A stretch of 64,000 nt of DNA. It comes from Thalassotalea sp. PS06 (GTDB taxonomy: Bacteria; Pseudomonadota; Gammaproteobacteria; Enterobacterales; Alteromonadaceae). The position numbers were made by a program, and so were the translations under genes. This document shows, piece by piece, positions 55,861-64,000 of the stretch. Within the stretch, counting starts at the first letter, position 1; the number at the start of each line of letters is the position of its first letter. The notes below the pieces were generated by a model. That model saw only the letters and a list, made by a program, of their open reading frames with translations, searched no databases and was not told the DNA's origin. The DNA lies in the NCBI RefSeq assembly GCF_007197775.1, contig NZ_CP041638.1:2170001-2234000 (forward strand). Reading direction: 5' to 3'.

Positions 55861-56658
55861 TTATTTTGGATATGAGTTAAATTCGTCCTTGGCGCCTTTG
55901 GTCATGATTTTTAAATAGGTTGCCGGTACCAAGGCAAACAACCATCGAGCAACATTCGCAACCTTGCCTAGATACAGGGTGCGTTTGCCGTTATGGCCGG
56001 CCGCTAAGATTCTGCTTGCGGCAACCTGAGGCGATATCTGTTCGCCATTGGTGTTTTTCTTCAATGCACCAGGCGATGAAACACCCGCATTAACCTGGGC
56101 TTTGAGTTCAGGGCGAGAGCGCACAAACGACGGACAAATCACACTAACGCTGACACCTTTATCTTTCAATTCGCTACCGAGAGAATAGAAAAAACCTTCC
56201 ATTGCGTGTTTACTGCCAGCATATAACGACCGACCATATAAAGGCGCAAATCCAGCAACACTGGACATAGCAATAATCTGGCCTTTATTGGTAATAAGTT
56301 GCTCTAAACATAGTCGGGTAATATCAACCGCCGCCGTGTAATTTACCGCCATGATTTTATCGGCGAGTTCCTTACTGGAATCGGTAAACCGGCTCATATG
56401 AGTGATGCCAGCGTTGTTGATCAGCACATCGATACGTTGGAAACGTTCGATAATCTGCTCAATCGCGTTTTCTAACTGGCTATAATCGGTAATATCGACG
56501 GCAATATTTAAGGCATTTTCATGCTGCAACGCATTGTCGGTTGTCAAATCCAGACATGCTACCTGAGCGCCCTGCCCGATAAGCTGCTTACAAAGCTCCT
56601 GGCCAATCCCGCCACTGCCACCAGTGATCACAACGACCTTATTTTGATAGGGATGCAT
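55861..56658 (-). CDS. Short-chain dehydrogenase/reductase
   Basis: A 265-residue NAD(P) oxidoreductase. It has the cofactor loop TGGSGGIGQ, NNAG motif, Ser in MSSVAGF and YAGSKHA (the YxxxK pair). A C-terminal helix is typical of SDRs close to membranes. Steroid or alcohol substrates are possible but not shown. The start at 56658 overlaps the end of the MFS gene by 20 bases, so the two are coupled. Confidence 0.92.
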   Translation of the reverse strand: MHPYQNKVVVITGGSGGIGQELCKQLIGQGAQVACLDLTTDNALQHENALNIAVDITDYSQLENAIEQIIERFQRIDVLINNAGITHMSRFTDSSKELADKIMAVNYTAAVDITRLCLEQLITNKGQIIAMSSVAGFAPLYGRSLYAGSKHAMEGFFYSLGSELKDKGVSVSVICPSFVRSRPELKAQVNAGVSSPGALKKNTNGEQISPQVAASRILAAGHNGKRTLYLGKVANVARWLFALVPATYLKIMTKGAKDEFNSYPK

Positions 56659-57931
56659 GCTCAAAACCCTCTTTTTGTGCATCTTGTTGCTCGAAGCTCT
56701 CAAGCTTGATCACATCTTTTAATCGCAACAAGGCGATGACAATTAAACTAACGATTAATCCACCAGCAAGCATTAATGACAATTTGGCATCAAAAGCCTG
56801 AGCTAGCGCGCCAAATACGACGCCGCTGAGTGCCGGAATTACTTGACCAATAATGGTGTAACAGGCCATGACTCTGCCGCGATAAGCAGGTTCACACATC
56901 TGATTAAGGCCAGCGACAATCAAACTAATGGCAATACCCCCAGCGATGCCCGATGTTAAAAGAACTATCACCGATAATGCCAGATTGGTGACAATTGCCA
57001 GCGAACCTAAACCGGCTGCCGCTATCAGGATACAAAGGTTTAGTTGTAACCCCAGCTTGCCGGCATTTCGGGTCACTAAACTTATCAGGCCACCGATAAT
57101 GAGTGAAAATGCCACTAGAGATAAGTAAGTCCCCTGTGCTTTTTCACTTAAAAACAGCTGTTTTTCGGCAATTACCGGCAATAACACCTGCATCGGTCCC
57201 ATTAGCAAATAGGTGATCATCGACAACAATAATAACGGCTTAACTATGCCGGGGCGGAAAATGACCTGCCAGCCTTCAACAACCTGCTGCCAAATCGACG
57301 TTTGTTGCTCAGCATTTCGCGCCTGCTGAGGTTTGGTGTCTGCTTCCATTCTCTGTTTGATAACACTCGATTCTGGATGGTATCTCAGCAATGCCAACAA
57401 TAATGACGAGACGACAAACATAATGGCGCCGGCAACAAATACGCCTTCATAACCAAAAGAAACCTGCAGGTTTTTCACTACCATAGGCGCGATACCAAAT
57501 CCGCTCATGACCATCAGGTTTAAGGCTATAGTACCACCCGTTAATTTGTCTTCCGCGATAAAACCAGGCAAAGCGGCAAATCTGGCGGGAGAGACAAACG
57601 ACCAGCCAACCCCGGCAAAAAACGCCGCACTCAGCAACAGGCCAATTTGCATAGTTGGCGTGCTATCAAGGGCAACATAAAGCAATGCAAGGCTGATCAG
57701 AAATGAATTTTGAGCAATAAGAATCACCCGGCGAGGCGAATACCTATCGCAATACACCCCTGCAAACCAGCCTAATATCACCGGTGGGCCAAAGCATAAA
57801 CCGTAGCCAATGCCCGCGAGCATTGGCGAGTCAAACCAGTCAATGGCGAGAAAAATAATGCTGTAATTAACCACGTGTCCGGCAATAAATGCCAGCAAGC
57901 ACGATAGTAGAAATCCTGGTAGCTTATTCAT
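56639..57931 (-). CDS. MFS transporter (EntS/MFS_3-like)
   Basis: A 430-residue permease with about 12 hydrophobic helices. The loop 2-3 motif A is GVYCDRYSPRRV (58-69). It resembles the MFS_3 exporter group. The start overlaps the end of the Vgb-like gene by 8 bases. Substrate unknown; the neighbours suggest transport of a steroid- or aromatic-like compound (inference). Confidence 0.9.
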   Translation of the reverse strand: MNKLPGFLLSCLLAFIAGHVVNYSIIFLAIDWFDSPMLAGIGYGLCFGPPVILGWFAGVYCDRYSPRRVILIAQNSFLISLALLYVALDSTPTMQIGLLLSAAFFAGVGWSFVSPARFAALPGFIAEDKLTGGTIALNLMVMSGFGIAPMVVKNLQVSFGYEGVFVAGAIMFVVSSLLLALLRYHPESSVIKQRMEADTKPQQARNAEQQTSIWQQVVEGWQVIFRPGIVKPLLLLSMITYLLMGPMQVLLPVIAEKQLFLSEKAQGTYLSLVAFSLIIGGLISLVTRNAGKLGLQLNLCILIAAAGLGSLAIVTNLALSVIVLLTSGIAGGIAISLIVAGLNQMCEPAYRGRVMACYTIIGQVIPALSGVVFGALAQAFDAKLSLMLAGGLIVSLIVIALLRLKDVIKLESFEQQDAQKEGFEHASLSK

Positions 57932-59795
57932 GGCGATCGGCTTCTAAGCCTTCGCTGGACTCAGTATCATCAGCCTCGATAGATTCACTCTGACCTTCAA
58001 TATCCTGATACTGAGGTTGCAGACGAATCAGGGTTGGCTGACCATCTTCGATATGCCAGCTTGGAAAGCTAGAGTTGGTGGTAAACACATCGCCATTCGG
58101 AGCAATCTCGACATCACGGGTAAAAGTGACGCGTTTTGGCATCGGATAATGATGCCATTGCTGAGAATCGATATCATATCGATACAGTGCATCCGAGGTA
58201 TTACCGTTGATCCAGACGATATCACGACTGCGATCGACGTTTAATGAATAAGGCGTCTCACTGCCAAGTGGATACACTGGAATTTCAACGTTTTCGAAGG
58301 TCTCGGTAATCGGGTCGAATTTCACGATCATCGATTCTGGGAATGCGGCAATCCACAGGTTGCCTTTCGAGTCACTACGCAAACGACGCGGTCCGGTAAA
58401 CGGCGTATCGTAAACCGTGACTTCTAATGTCTCACCGTCTATCTTACCGATAGAATCCGCGTGCAAACGGGCGAACCAGACATCGCCATTAGGGGTAATA
58501 TCAATACCATAAGGCAGAGGTACGCCCGATGATTGTTCATCAATGGAGAACCAGTTCGCTAACGGTAATCCCCAATCCATGAGCTTTAGGATTGCTCCCA
58601 TAAAGCTTACGGTCAGGCCTTCACCAAAGTTACGGGCCGGCAAATCGAACATCTGGAACTCTTTGCTCTTTCTGTCAAACATGGCAATTTGATTTGATAA
58701 CGCCATGGTAAACCAGACTCTGTCCTGGGCATCGATACGCACCGTATGCGGATAATAGCCATCATCCATTTCATGGATGATAAATTCTTTACTGGTTACA
58801 TCAAATTCCACCAGGCGCTGCTGATAGGAAGTAGTGATAAAGATATTGCCGTCTTGCTTTGATTCCGCAAAGGAATGGATACCGGCAAAGGTTTCATGTT
58901 TCGGGAACGAGCTTAACCGATTGCCCATCAGGCCGCCGTGCTTATCTCCTTCAGCGCGTTTCATCTTGTAAACCGTATATTCGCCATTTTCCGGATTTAT
59001 CTCGTATAAACGATCCTGCAGATTATCACCGACATAGACGTAACCATTTGAGTGATATAACAAATCGTGCATTTGCGAGAAGGCATCGCCAATCGGCCAT
59101 TCGGTGATTTTATCCTCGGTTAAGGATTTCGCCCATGGCGTGCCATCAGGGATCAGCTCTGGGTTTTCAAACAAGCGCTTATATTCGGCGCTTAAAATTG
59201 GTGGTAACTGTTCTTGTGCTTCATCGTGAACCCGGGCGCCATAGCCGACCATACGGTAAATAATTTCATTCCAGCTTTCTTCATCGCGAGGGCGTCTGAA
59301 AAAATGAGAACCCTGTTGATGACAAAAACCGCATTGCATCACGTAATGCTTTTTCAAATCTTCGTCACCTAAATCCAGGGCTGATAACCAGGTATTGGCG
59401 GGTTTTGATTCAGCAAGCTGCAATGGATCGGTGATCGGCTTCATCGTTAACTGCAGATCTTCATTACCATTGGCTTCAATCGTTACATCATGATAGTTGG
59501 GGCGACGGATACGAATACGGACTTTTTCATCTTCGTATGTAGAAAATTCCACCTTGCCGTTATCGTCAGTAAATCGGGTATGAACCGTGTTCGAACGATT
59601 CAGGCGACGCTCTGGCGGATAACCCATATCCGATTTATCCAGTACAAAGCCCTCAACCGGTGTCTGCATTACCATAACCTGCGGCATCGGCTGCTTGTTC
59701 TCATCTGTAACAACAACAGTTGCCGCTTGTGCGGTCGACGTCACAACTAACGCAGCTATTACCTGACTCGCGGCGGTTTTTAGTGAAAACTTCAT
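57924..59795 (-). CDS. Exported Vgb-like beta-propeller with a c-type haem motif
   Basis: A 623-residue periplasmic protein. Signal peptide ends at TAQA (24). Residues 25-120 form a carboxypeptidase-regulatory-like beta sandwich, followed by a short region with CGFCH (155-159), one CxxCH c-haem site. The rest (about 230-600) is a six- to seven-bladed propeller like virginiamycin B lyase (repeats VYVGDNLQDRLYEINPENGEYTVY, VWFTMALSNQIAMFD, DVWFARLHADSIGKID, LWIAAFPESMIVKFD). A dehydrogenase or lyase role in the periplasm is inferred. The MFS gene follows with overlap. Confidence 0.85.
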   Translation of the reverse strand: MKFSLKTAASQVIAALVVTSTAQAATVVVTDENKQPMPQVMVMQTPVEGFVLDKSDMGYPPERRLNRSNTVHTRFTDDNGKVEFSTYEDEKVRIRIRRPNYHDVTIEANGNEDLQLTMKPITDPLQLAESKPANTWLSALDLGDEDLKKHYVMQCGFCHQQGSHFFRRPRDEESWNEIIYRMVGYGARVHDEAQEQLPPILSAEYKRLFENPELIPDGTPWAKSLTEDKITEWPIGDAFSQMHDLLYHSNGYVYVGDNLQDRLYEINPENGEYTVYKMKRAEGDKHGGLMGNRLSSFPKHETFAGIHSFAESKQDGNIFITTSYQQRLVEFDVTSKEFIIHEMDDGYYPHTVRIDAQDRVWFTMALSNQIAMFDRKSKEFQMFDLPARNFGEGLTVSFMGAILKLMDWGLPLANWFSIDEQSSGVPLPYGIDITPNGDVWFARLHADSIGKIDGETLEVTVYDTPFTGPRRLRSDSKGNLWIAAFPESMIVKFDPITETFENVEIPVYPLGSETPYSLNVDRSRDIVWINGNTSDALYRYDIDSQQWHHYPMPKRVTFTRDVEIAPNGDVFTTNSSFPSWHIEDGQPTLIRLQPQYQDIEGQSESIEADDTESSEGLEADRHE

Positions 59796-59798
59796 AAC

Positions 59799-60758
59799 TT
59801 AAACGTCCTTTTGTAATGCAAGAAACTGCTCCAGCGCTTGCTGGGAGGTATAACTAGGTTGATGGGTGAAGGTTCTTTTTAATTTATCGTTGGCCAGTAC
59901 CGGACGATATTTAACAAACTTCACCTGCTCAGGCCCATATTGAGTAAGGCCCAGAGGTTTTAAAATGCTCAATGCCCCTTCGATTAACCAGGAAGGCAGA
60001 GGCAGATAAGGTTTTTTCAGAGTTTTCGCTATTTGCGCCATCGAAACGGCGCCATCTCCGGCTAGATTGTAGTCGCCTTCCACATCGGTAAACATGGCTT
60101 CGTGAATATAGGCCACGACATCTTCCGACCAGATAAATACAAAGGGTCCAGGGTAGCCGGCAACACCGGTGATCATTTTCTGCTGAAACAAGTTCACAAT
60201 CGGACCATCGAAATTCGGCCCTAAAATTGTGCCCGGGCGCAGAATTACCTGTTTCAGATTTGGGTAAGTCTTATTGGCATCTTCCATGATTCCTTCAATT
60301 TCCGCCTTATGGGCGCTGTAGAAATAATCCTGATTACCTTTTTTCGGGTGGTCTTCACTCAGCCAGCCGGTGTTCTCTGGCCAGTAGCCGAATGAGGCGC
60401 CGGAGGTAGTAACGATGAATTTTTTACAATCAATTTGCGCTGCTAAATCGACGAGTTTTTTGGTTGCCAGCACATCGATTTCATAGGCCTTTTCCCGAGG
60501 CATGGCTTTCGATATTTGCAAAATAGACGCAAGATGGACAATGACATCTGGCTTTACTTCTTCTACCCATTGGTAAAATTCAGGCTTGCAGACATCCAGG
60601 GCTTTGTAGTGAAGTGACGAGTATTTTTCGCTATCAATGTCGATGCCGAGTTCAGGTTTAATGTCAGTCGCAAACACTTGTGTGTTTTCGCAATCCTGTA
60701 AAGACTGAACCAAACGTCGGCCCAGGCAACCCGCGGCACCGGTAATCAGTATTTTCAT
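59799..60758 (-). CDS. NAD-dependent epimerase/dehydratase family protein
   Basis: A 319-residue extended SDR. The Rossmann loop is GAAGCLGRR (7-15), the catalytic pair YxxxK is YSAHK (about 149-153), and Ser-Gly lies in TTSGASFGYW. It resembles 3-beta-hydroxysteroid dehydrogenase/epimerase-like proteins as well as sugar epimerases. The ATG overlaps the stop of the symporter gene (TAATG) and the gene lies 3 bases before the Vgb-like one. Confidence 0.88.
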   Translation of the reverse strand: MKILITGAAGCLGRRLVQSLQDCENTQVFATDIKPELGIDIDSEKYSSLHYKALDVCKPEFYQWVEEVKPDVIVHLASILQISKAMPREKAYEIDVLATKKLVDLAAQIDCKKFIVTTSGASFGYWPENTGWLSEDHPKKGNQDYFYSAHKAEIEGIMEDANKTYPNLKQVILRPGTILGPNFDGPIVNLFQQKMITGVAGYPGPFVFIWSEDVVAYIHEAMFTDVEGDYNLAGDGAVSMAQIAKTLKKPYLPLPSWLIEGALSILKPLGLTQYGPEQVKFVKYRPVLANDKLKRTFTHQPSYTSQQALEQFLALQKDV

Positions 60759-61675
60759 TATTGTTCTCCCCTGATCGGCAATGCCTGATCCGATTTTTGT
60801 TGTTTAAATATCAAGGCAACGATTAAACCGGCAACGATATGCCAGGTTCCCCAAAAGGCACAAATTAGCGCCATGCCTGGCTGACCGCCAAACTGTGTAA
60901 ACACAATGGCAATAGCCAGTGACGCATTTTGCATGCCGACTTCTATGGTCACGGCTTTTTGATCGCGAACCTCAAGGCCCGCGCTTCTGGCACTTAAATA
61001 GCCAATGAAAAATGCCATGCCATTATGAACAAAAACGATTAACAATAAGAACCAAAGGTGCTGTAAGAAGGCTTCGTGGTTCTTGCTAACCGCAATCAAG
61101 ATAAAAGCGATTAATGCCAATAAGCTGGTGTTCTTTAATATTTTATGAAGGGTTTTAGCTACATTTTCGAACTTCGCGCGAACTAATAAACCGGCGGTAA
61201 GTGGTATGGCTAAAATCAGCACCAGAGTTTTAAATAGCTGCTCAGAGTCGACATCGATGGCCTGCATAATGGTCATCGCCGGTTCGTTAAATTGCGACCA
61301 AAACATAAAGTTGAGTGGCATCATCACAACCGCAGTGGCACTTGCGGCCGCGGTGAGTGAAATGGACAACGCGGTATTACCGCCACTTAAATGAGTGACA
61401 AAATTGGAAATAGCGCCTCCTGGACAGGAGGCGACAAGCATCATGCCTAATTCAATGCCGGGTGGTAAATCCACCAGCAAGGTGAATGCGCAAGTCAGAG
61501 CTGGCAAGAGAAGGAACTGGGCGCCCAGGCCAGAAATAACGGCCTTGGGCATGGTTATTACCCGTTTAAAGTCTCGCCAGTGTATATCAAGCGCCAGGCC
61601 AAATATCATACTGGCCAGCACCAGGTTCAATATCCATTGCGCACTGGAGTCGTAAAATACAGGACCTATTTCCAT
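60758..61675 (-). CDS. Bile acid:sodium symporter family protein
   Basis: A 305-residue BASS-family permease with nine or ten helices. The sodium-site crossing segments are visible: VASCPGGAISNFVTHLSGGN (about 82-101) and EVGMQNASLAIAIVFTQFGG (about 244-263). Family members carry bile acids, steroids or organic anions with sodium. First enzyme/transport gene of the locus. Confidence 0.9.
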   Translation of the reverse strand: MEIGPVFYDSSAQWILNLVLASMIFGLALDIHWRDFKRVITMPKAVISGLGAQFLLLPALTCAFTLLVDLPPGIELGMMLVASCPGGAISNFVTHLSGGNTALSISLTAAASATAVVMMPLNFMFWSQFNEPAMTIMQAIDVDSEQLFKTLVLILAIPLTAGLLVRAKFENVAKTLHKILKNTSLLALIAFILIAVSKNHEAFLQHLWFLLLIVFVHNGMAFFIGYLSARSAGLEVRDQKAVTIEVGMQNASLAIAIVFTQFGGQPGMALICAFWGTWHIVAGLIVALIFKQQKSDQALPIRGEQ

Positions 61676-61828
61676 ATTATTATTCTTGTCGTTTTTTTTA
61701 TTGTTTGCCTAGTCTACCTTTTTGAATTTTAAAAATAATGACTTTTTACGCCATCAAAAAAGCCTCGGTGGCGTGTTGGGTACAAACCGTGTTGAAGAAA
61801 TAATCGATTGGATAAAATAGCGTCAATT

Positions 61829-61878
61829 GGGGTCAGATCTTGAATTACGCACTTGCTGCGAAATTCAAGATCTGACCT
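61829..61878. repeat. REP-like palindrome (GGTCAGATCTTGAATT type) overlapping the AraC gene end
   Basis: GAGGTCAGATCTTGAATTTC on the minus strand and its complement flank an 11-14 base centre. The TGA inside GATCTTGA is the stop codon of the AraC-type gene. Confidence 0.85.
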
Positions 61879-62863
61879 CTTTGGATTTTCGATATTGCAA
61901 CGGTGTCATCCCGGTCCAGCGTTTAAACGCCCGTTGAAACGCACTTTGCTCGGAAAAACCTGTCATTTCGGCAATATACATTAGCGAATAGTGCTCCATT
62001 TGCAGGTAATCCATGGCCATCTTTTTACGCAGATTATCCAGCAATTGACTGTAGCTGGTACCGGCATCGGAGAGTTTTCGTTGCAGGGTACGCACACTTA
62101 AATTCATCAGCTCGGCAATTTCTTCGATATCCGGCACCTCAACCGATAAGCGATTGATCATATATTGACTCATCACTTCAATCGGCACCGCTTCGGTAAA
62201 GCTAGCCAGCTGTTGCTCCGCATGCTGACACAACAGCTCATGCAATTGCGGTTCATGCTTAATTAAAGGCACATCCAGCAATTCAGCATCAACCAGAACA
62301 CCGTTAACATCCTGAGAAAACAATACCGGACACTGGAAATATTGCTCATAAACCCGCTCATCACCGGTGCAGGCATGGGCAAAGAACACTTTAGTGGGCA
62401 TTACTGGCGCCGCAGATAACTTACGCGATAATGCCACCCAGCCAGTGATAATTTCTTCAACCGTATGGTGAGAGCAGGCATATGCTGGCACCCAATTAAT
62501 GAGAATTTGTTCGCCCTGCTCTTTTATCATTGGCGAGCCTAAGTTTCCAACCAATGACTGAAACTTATATTGCTGCTCCAATGCGCGCTTTAGCGTTGGT
62601 GCCGTGTAAGCAATGTAACCGAGAGTACTCCAGCGATCCGGCTCTATGGTTTGGCCAAAATTAAAACCCAAGTCCTTGATACCCAGCGTCTTTTCCGCGT
62701 GCTCATACAAAGACTCTAATACGTCCGTTGATAACAATGAATGTTCATTAAAAAGCGAGGCTTTATCCAAACCAACCAGGTCCAGACTCTGGCGCAGTGG
62801 CACACCAAGATGAGATAAATACACCACCAGAGCTCTGATGGAATGGGATGATACTTTAATCAT
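61865..62863 (-). CDS. AraC-family transcriptional regulator
   Basis: A 332-residue regulator: an N-terminal Arabinose_bd-like sensor domain (about 15-190) and a C-terminal AraC HTH domain (MNLSVRTLQRKLSDAGTSYSQLL and IAEMTGFSEQSAFQRAFKRWTGMTPLQYR). It likely controls the symporter-SDR locus that follows on the same strand. The last codons (KEVRS, stop) come from the repeat at 61829, so the original gene end may have been different. Confidence 0.92.
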   Translation of the reverse strand: MIKVSSHSIRALVVYLSHLGVPLRQSLDLVGLDKASLFNEHSLLSTDVLESLYEHAEKTLGIKDLGFNFGQTIEPDRWSTLGYIAYTAPTLKRALEQQYKFQSLVGNLGSPMIKEQGEQILINWVPAYACSHHTVEEIITGWVALSRKLSAAPVMPTKVFFAHACTGDERVYEQYFQCPVLFSQDVNGVLVDAELLDVPLIKHEPQLHELLCQHAEQQLASFTEAVPIEVMSQYMINRLSVEVPDIEEIAELMNLSVRTLQRKLSDAGTSYSQLLDNLRKKMAMDYLQMEHYSLMYIAEMTGFSEQSAFQRAFKRWTGMTPLQYRKSKEVRS

Positions 62864-63369
62864 AAACAGGGGTATTATAATTCGTTGCTTTTACAACACT
62901 AATCGCTATTTTCATGGAACTCACTCGCTAACTATATATGAATCCGACATATAAACTAATCGTTACCACCGATATTATCCGCAAATAGTGTAACCCCTAT
63001 TAATTACAACGAGATAACCTGATTCGCACAACCGATTAATATCGTCTGCACATTGTCACCATTACTTCGGTTACTTCCGTGGAGTCAGAGACAATTACAA
63101 AATACACAATAACGGATTTTTAATAAGTTAATGAACATAAACTAACAACTCTGCCCCTCACAATTGATAATTTAATGGTCTAGTACGATCGAGTAAAAAG
63201 CCAAAGAAAGGCTAACAATGTCGATATCTTTTCATGTGATTAGGTTGCTACAAGACTATCCCTTTAAGCTATCAAAATTGGGGACACAGTCATTAGCCAA
63301 TTCAATATAACGCCCTAATATTATTAGTATTGATAAAGTGGTAATTGACTCTGACCCCGTAGGAATTAA
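62864..63369. other. Intergenic region before the AraC gene, after pbpC
   Basis: 506 bases with no gene I can support. A half REP (TAATTGACTCTGACCCC, 63342-63358) lies near the pbpC stop. The AraC promoter should lie close to 62864-62960. Confidence 0.5.
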
Positions 63370-64000
63370 TTACATAATAAACACAGAAACGGAATCGCAT
63401 TTCTGATTCAAGCATGCAGTTATCATGTTCTTGCCCTGCGGCAGTTTGTCTTTGCTAATTCTGGAACCCGCAACTGGTTTATCATTCAAATACCAAGTTA
63501 CATCCTGCAAATTCGCCTTCGGTAACAAGGTTTGGCCATTGGCTAAGAACAAATGGGCGTTGTCTTTAGGGAAGATAATTTTTAGAGGCGTAGCCTGGTT
63601 GTCGCTTTGCTCACGTTGCAGGCTCATCCAGTGTTGTAAAACCTCTGGCCATTGGTGCAGGTTCTGTAGATTTTGCTGTTTTTTGATGGTTACCGGCGTC
63701 AAGCCATTGATGGTATAGGCATTGTGTAATGACTTGCAATGCTCATCTGTTACCAAGGATGCAGCCAAGCCGCTTGGCCAACAAATGGATTGCTGCTGAA
63801 CCTTATCTGGCTGTTGCCATTGCTCTTGCTCTTTGCCAAGCTGATCAAAAACATCAAACAACAAAGGGGCAGCCTGATTAGCACCAGTCTGGCCGACAAA
63901 AGGTGAGCCATCAGGCCGCCCTACCCAAACGGCAACCGTATATTCAAAGCTGGTACCTATTGCCCAGGCATCACGAAAGCCGTAACTGGTGCCTGTTTTC
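63370..64000 (-). CDS. pbpC: Penicillin-binding protein 1C, C-terminal part (start beyond window)
   Basis: Class A penicillin-binding protein, murein glycosyltransferase and transpeptidase. The visible 210 residues start at the transpeptidase KTG motif (KTGTSYGFRDAWAIG), go on with VWVGRPDG, and end in the C-terminal BiPBP_C domain (KIIFPKDNAHLF...SVFIM). The gene continues past the right edge. The stop lies next to a half REP. Confidence 0.9.
   Translation of the reverse strand, partial: KTGTSYGFRDAWAIGTSFEYTVAVWVGRPDGSPFVGQTGANQAAPLLFDVFDQLGKEQEQWQQPDKVQQQSICWPSGLAASLVTDEHCKSLHNAYTINGLTPVTIKKQQNLQNLHQWPEVLQHWMSLQREQSDNQATPLKIIFPKDNAHLFLANGQTLLPKANLQDVTWYLNDKPVAGSRISKDKLPQGKNMITACLNQKCDSVSVFIM

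Overview
The window looks like chromosomal DNA of a marine gammaproteobacterium, most likely order Alteromonadales (Colwelliaceae/Thalassotalea-like). The reasons are the style of the core proteins (CarA/CarB, YbiT, GltX, HPF, ScoAB), the many secreted lipoprotein peptidases and marine-type families (DUF3718, DUF3604, FG-GAP/UnbV, spondin-domain, DUF4382 proteins), moderate G+C and dispersed REP/MITE-like repeats. The taxonomy is inferred from the sequence alone. No prophage, transposase or integrase gene was seen.

Layout. 1-14.1 kb is core housekeeping: greA (cut by the window edge), carB and carA in one minus-strand operon, dapB, fklB, an M48 lipoprotein protease, a VOC protein, ybiT, a DUF1801 protein, hpf, a DEAD-box helicase and gltX. 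14.1-16.3 kb is a repeat-rich island: an array of small hairpins with constant linkers, two decayed tRNA-Val copies each followed by a shorter hairpin array, then four intact tRNA-Val(UAC) genes behind a near-consensus promoter. 16.7-31 kb mixes small exported and metabolic genes (DUF3718, S4 protein, GNAT, acyl-CoA dehydrogenase, scoAB CoA-transferase, DUF3604, glutathionyl-hydroquinone reductase, DoxX, Bax-like glucosaminidase, a glycosyltransferase, miaE, an unusual sirtuin). These are separated by several further repeat families, including a 32-bp tandem hairpin array and a composite repeat with variable cargo. A MITE of about 270 bp has split a DUF1272 gene, and a second copy has split an unknown membrane-anchored protein gene. 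In both cases the original reading frame can be rebuilt exactly by removing the element and one 3-bp target duplication.

30.9-37.5 kb carries an FG-GAP/UnbV protein, M13 and S9 peptidases and a small membrane protein. 38.4-44.4 kb holds the most interesting system: a tightly coupled four-gene minus-strand operon encoding an SMC/MukB-like ATPase, a MukE-like protein, a MukF-like kleisin and an HNH endonuclease. It resembles Wadjet/MksBEF plasmid- and phage-defence condensins, but the gene order differs and an HNH nuclease stands where those systems carry a TOPRIM nuclease (JetD/MksG). Next to it lies a class D (OXA-like) beta-lactamase.

46-52 kb has a DUF4382 lipoprotein, a DnaQ-like exonuclease and a two-component system directly downstream of two spondin-domain secreted proteins. 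52.5-55.8 kb has a patatin-like protein, a DUF4174 protein and a zinc-ribbon membrane protein. 55.9-62.9 kb is a probable single catabolic/transport locus: SDR, MFS exporter, haem-motif Vgb-like propeller, NAD-dependent epimerase/3-beta-HSD-like enzyme, bile-acid:sodium symporter family protein and an AraC regulator. The window ends inside pbpC (penicillin-binding protein 1C).
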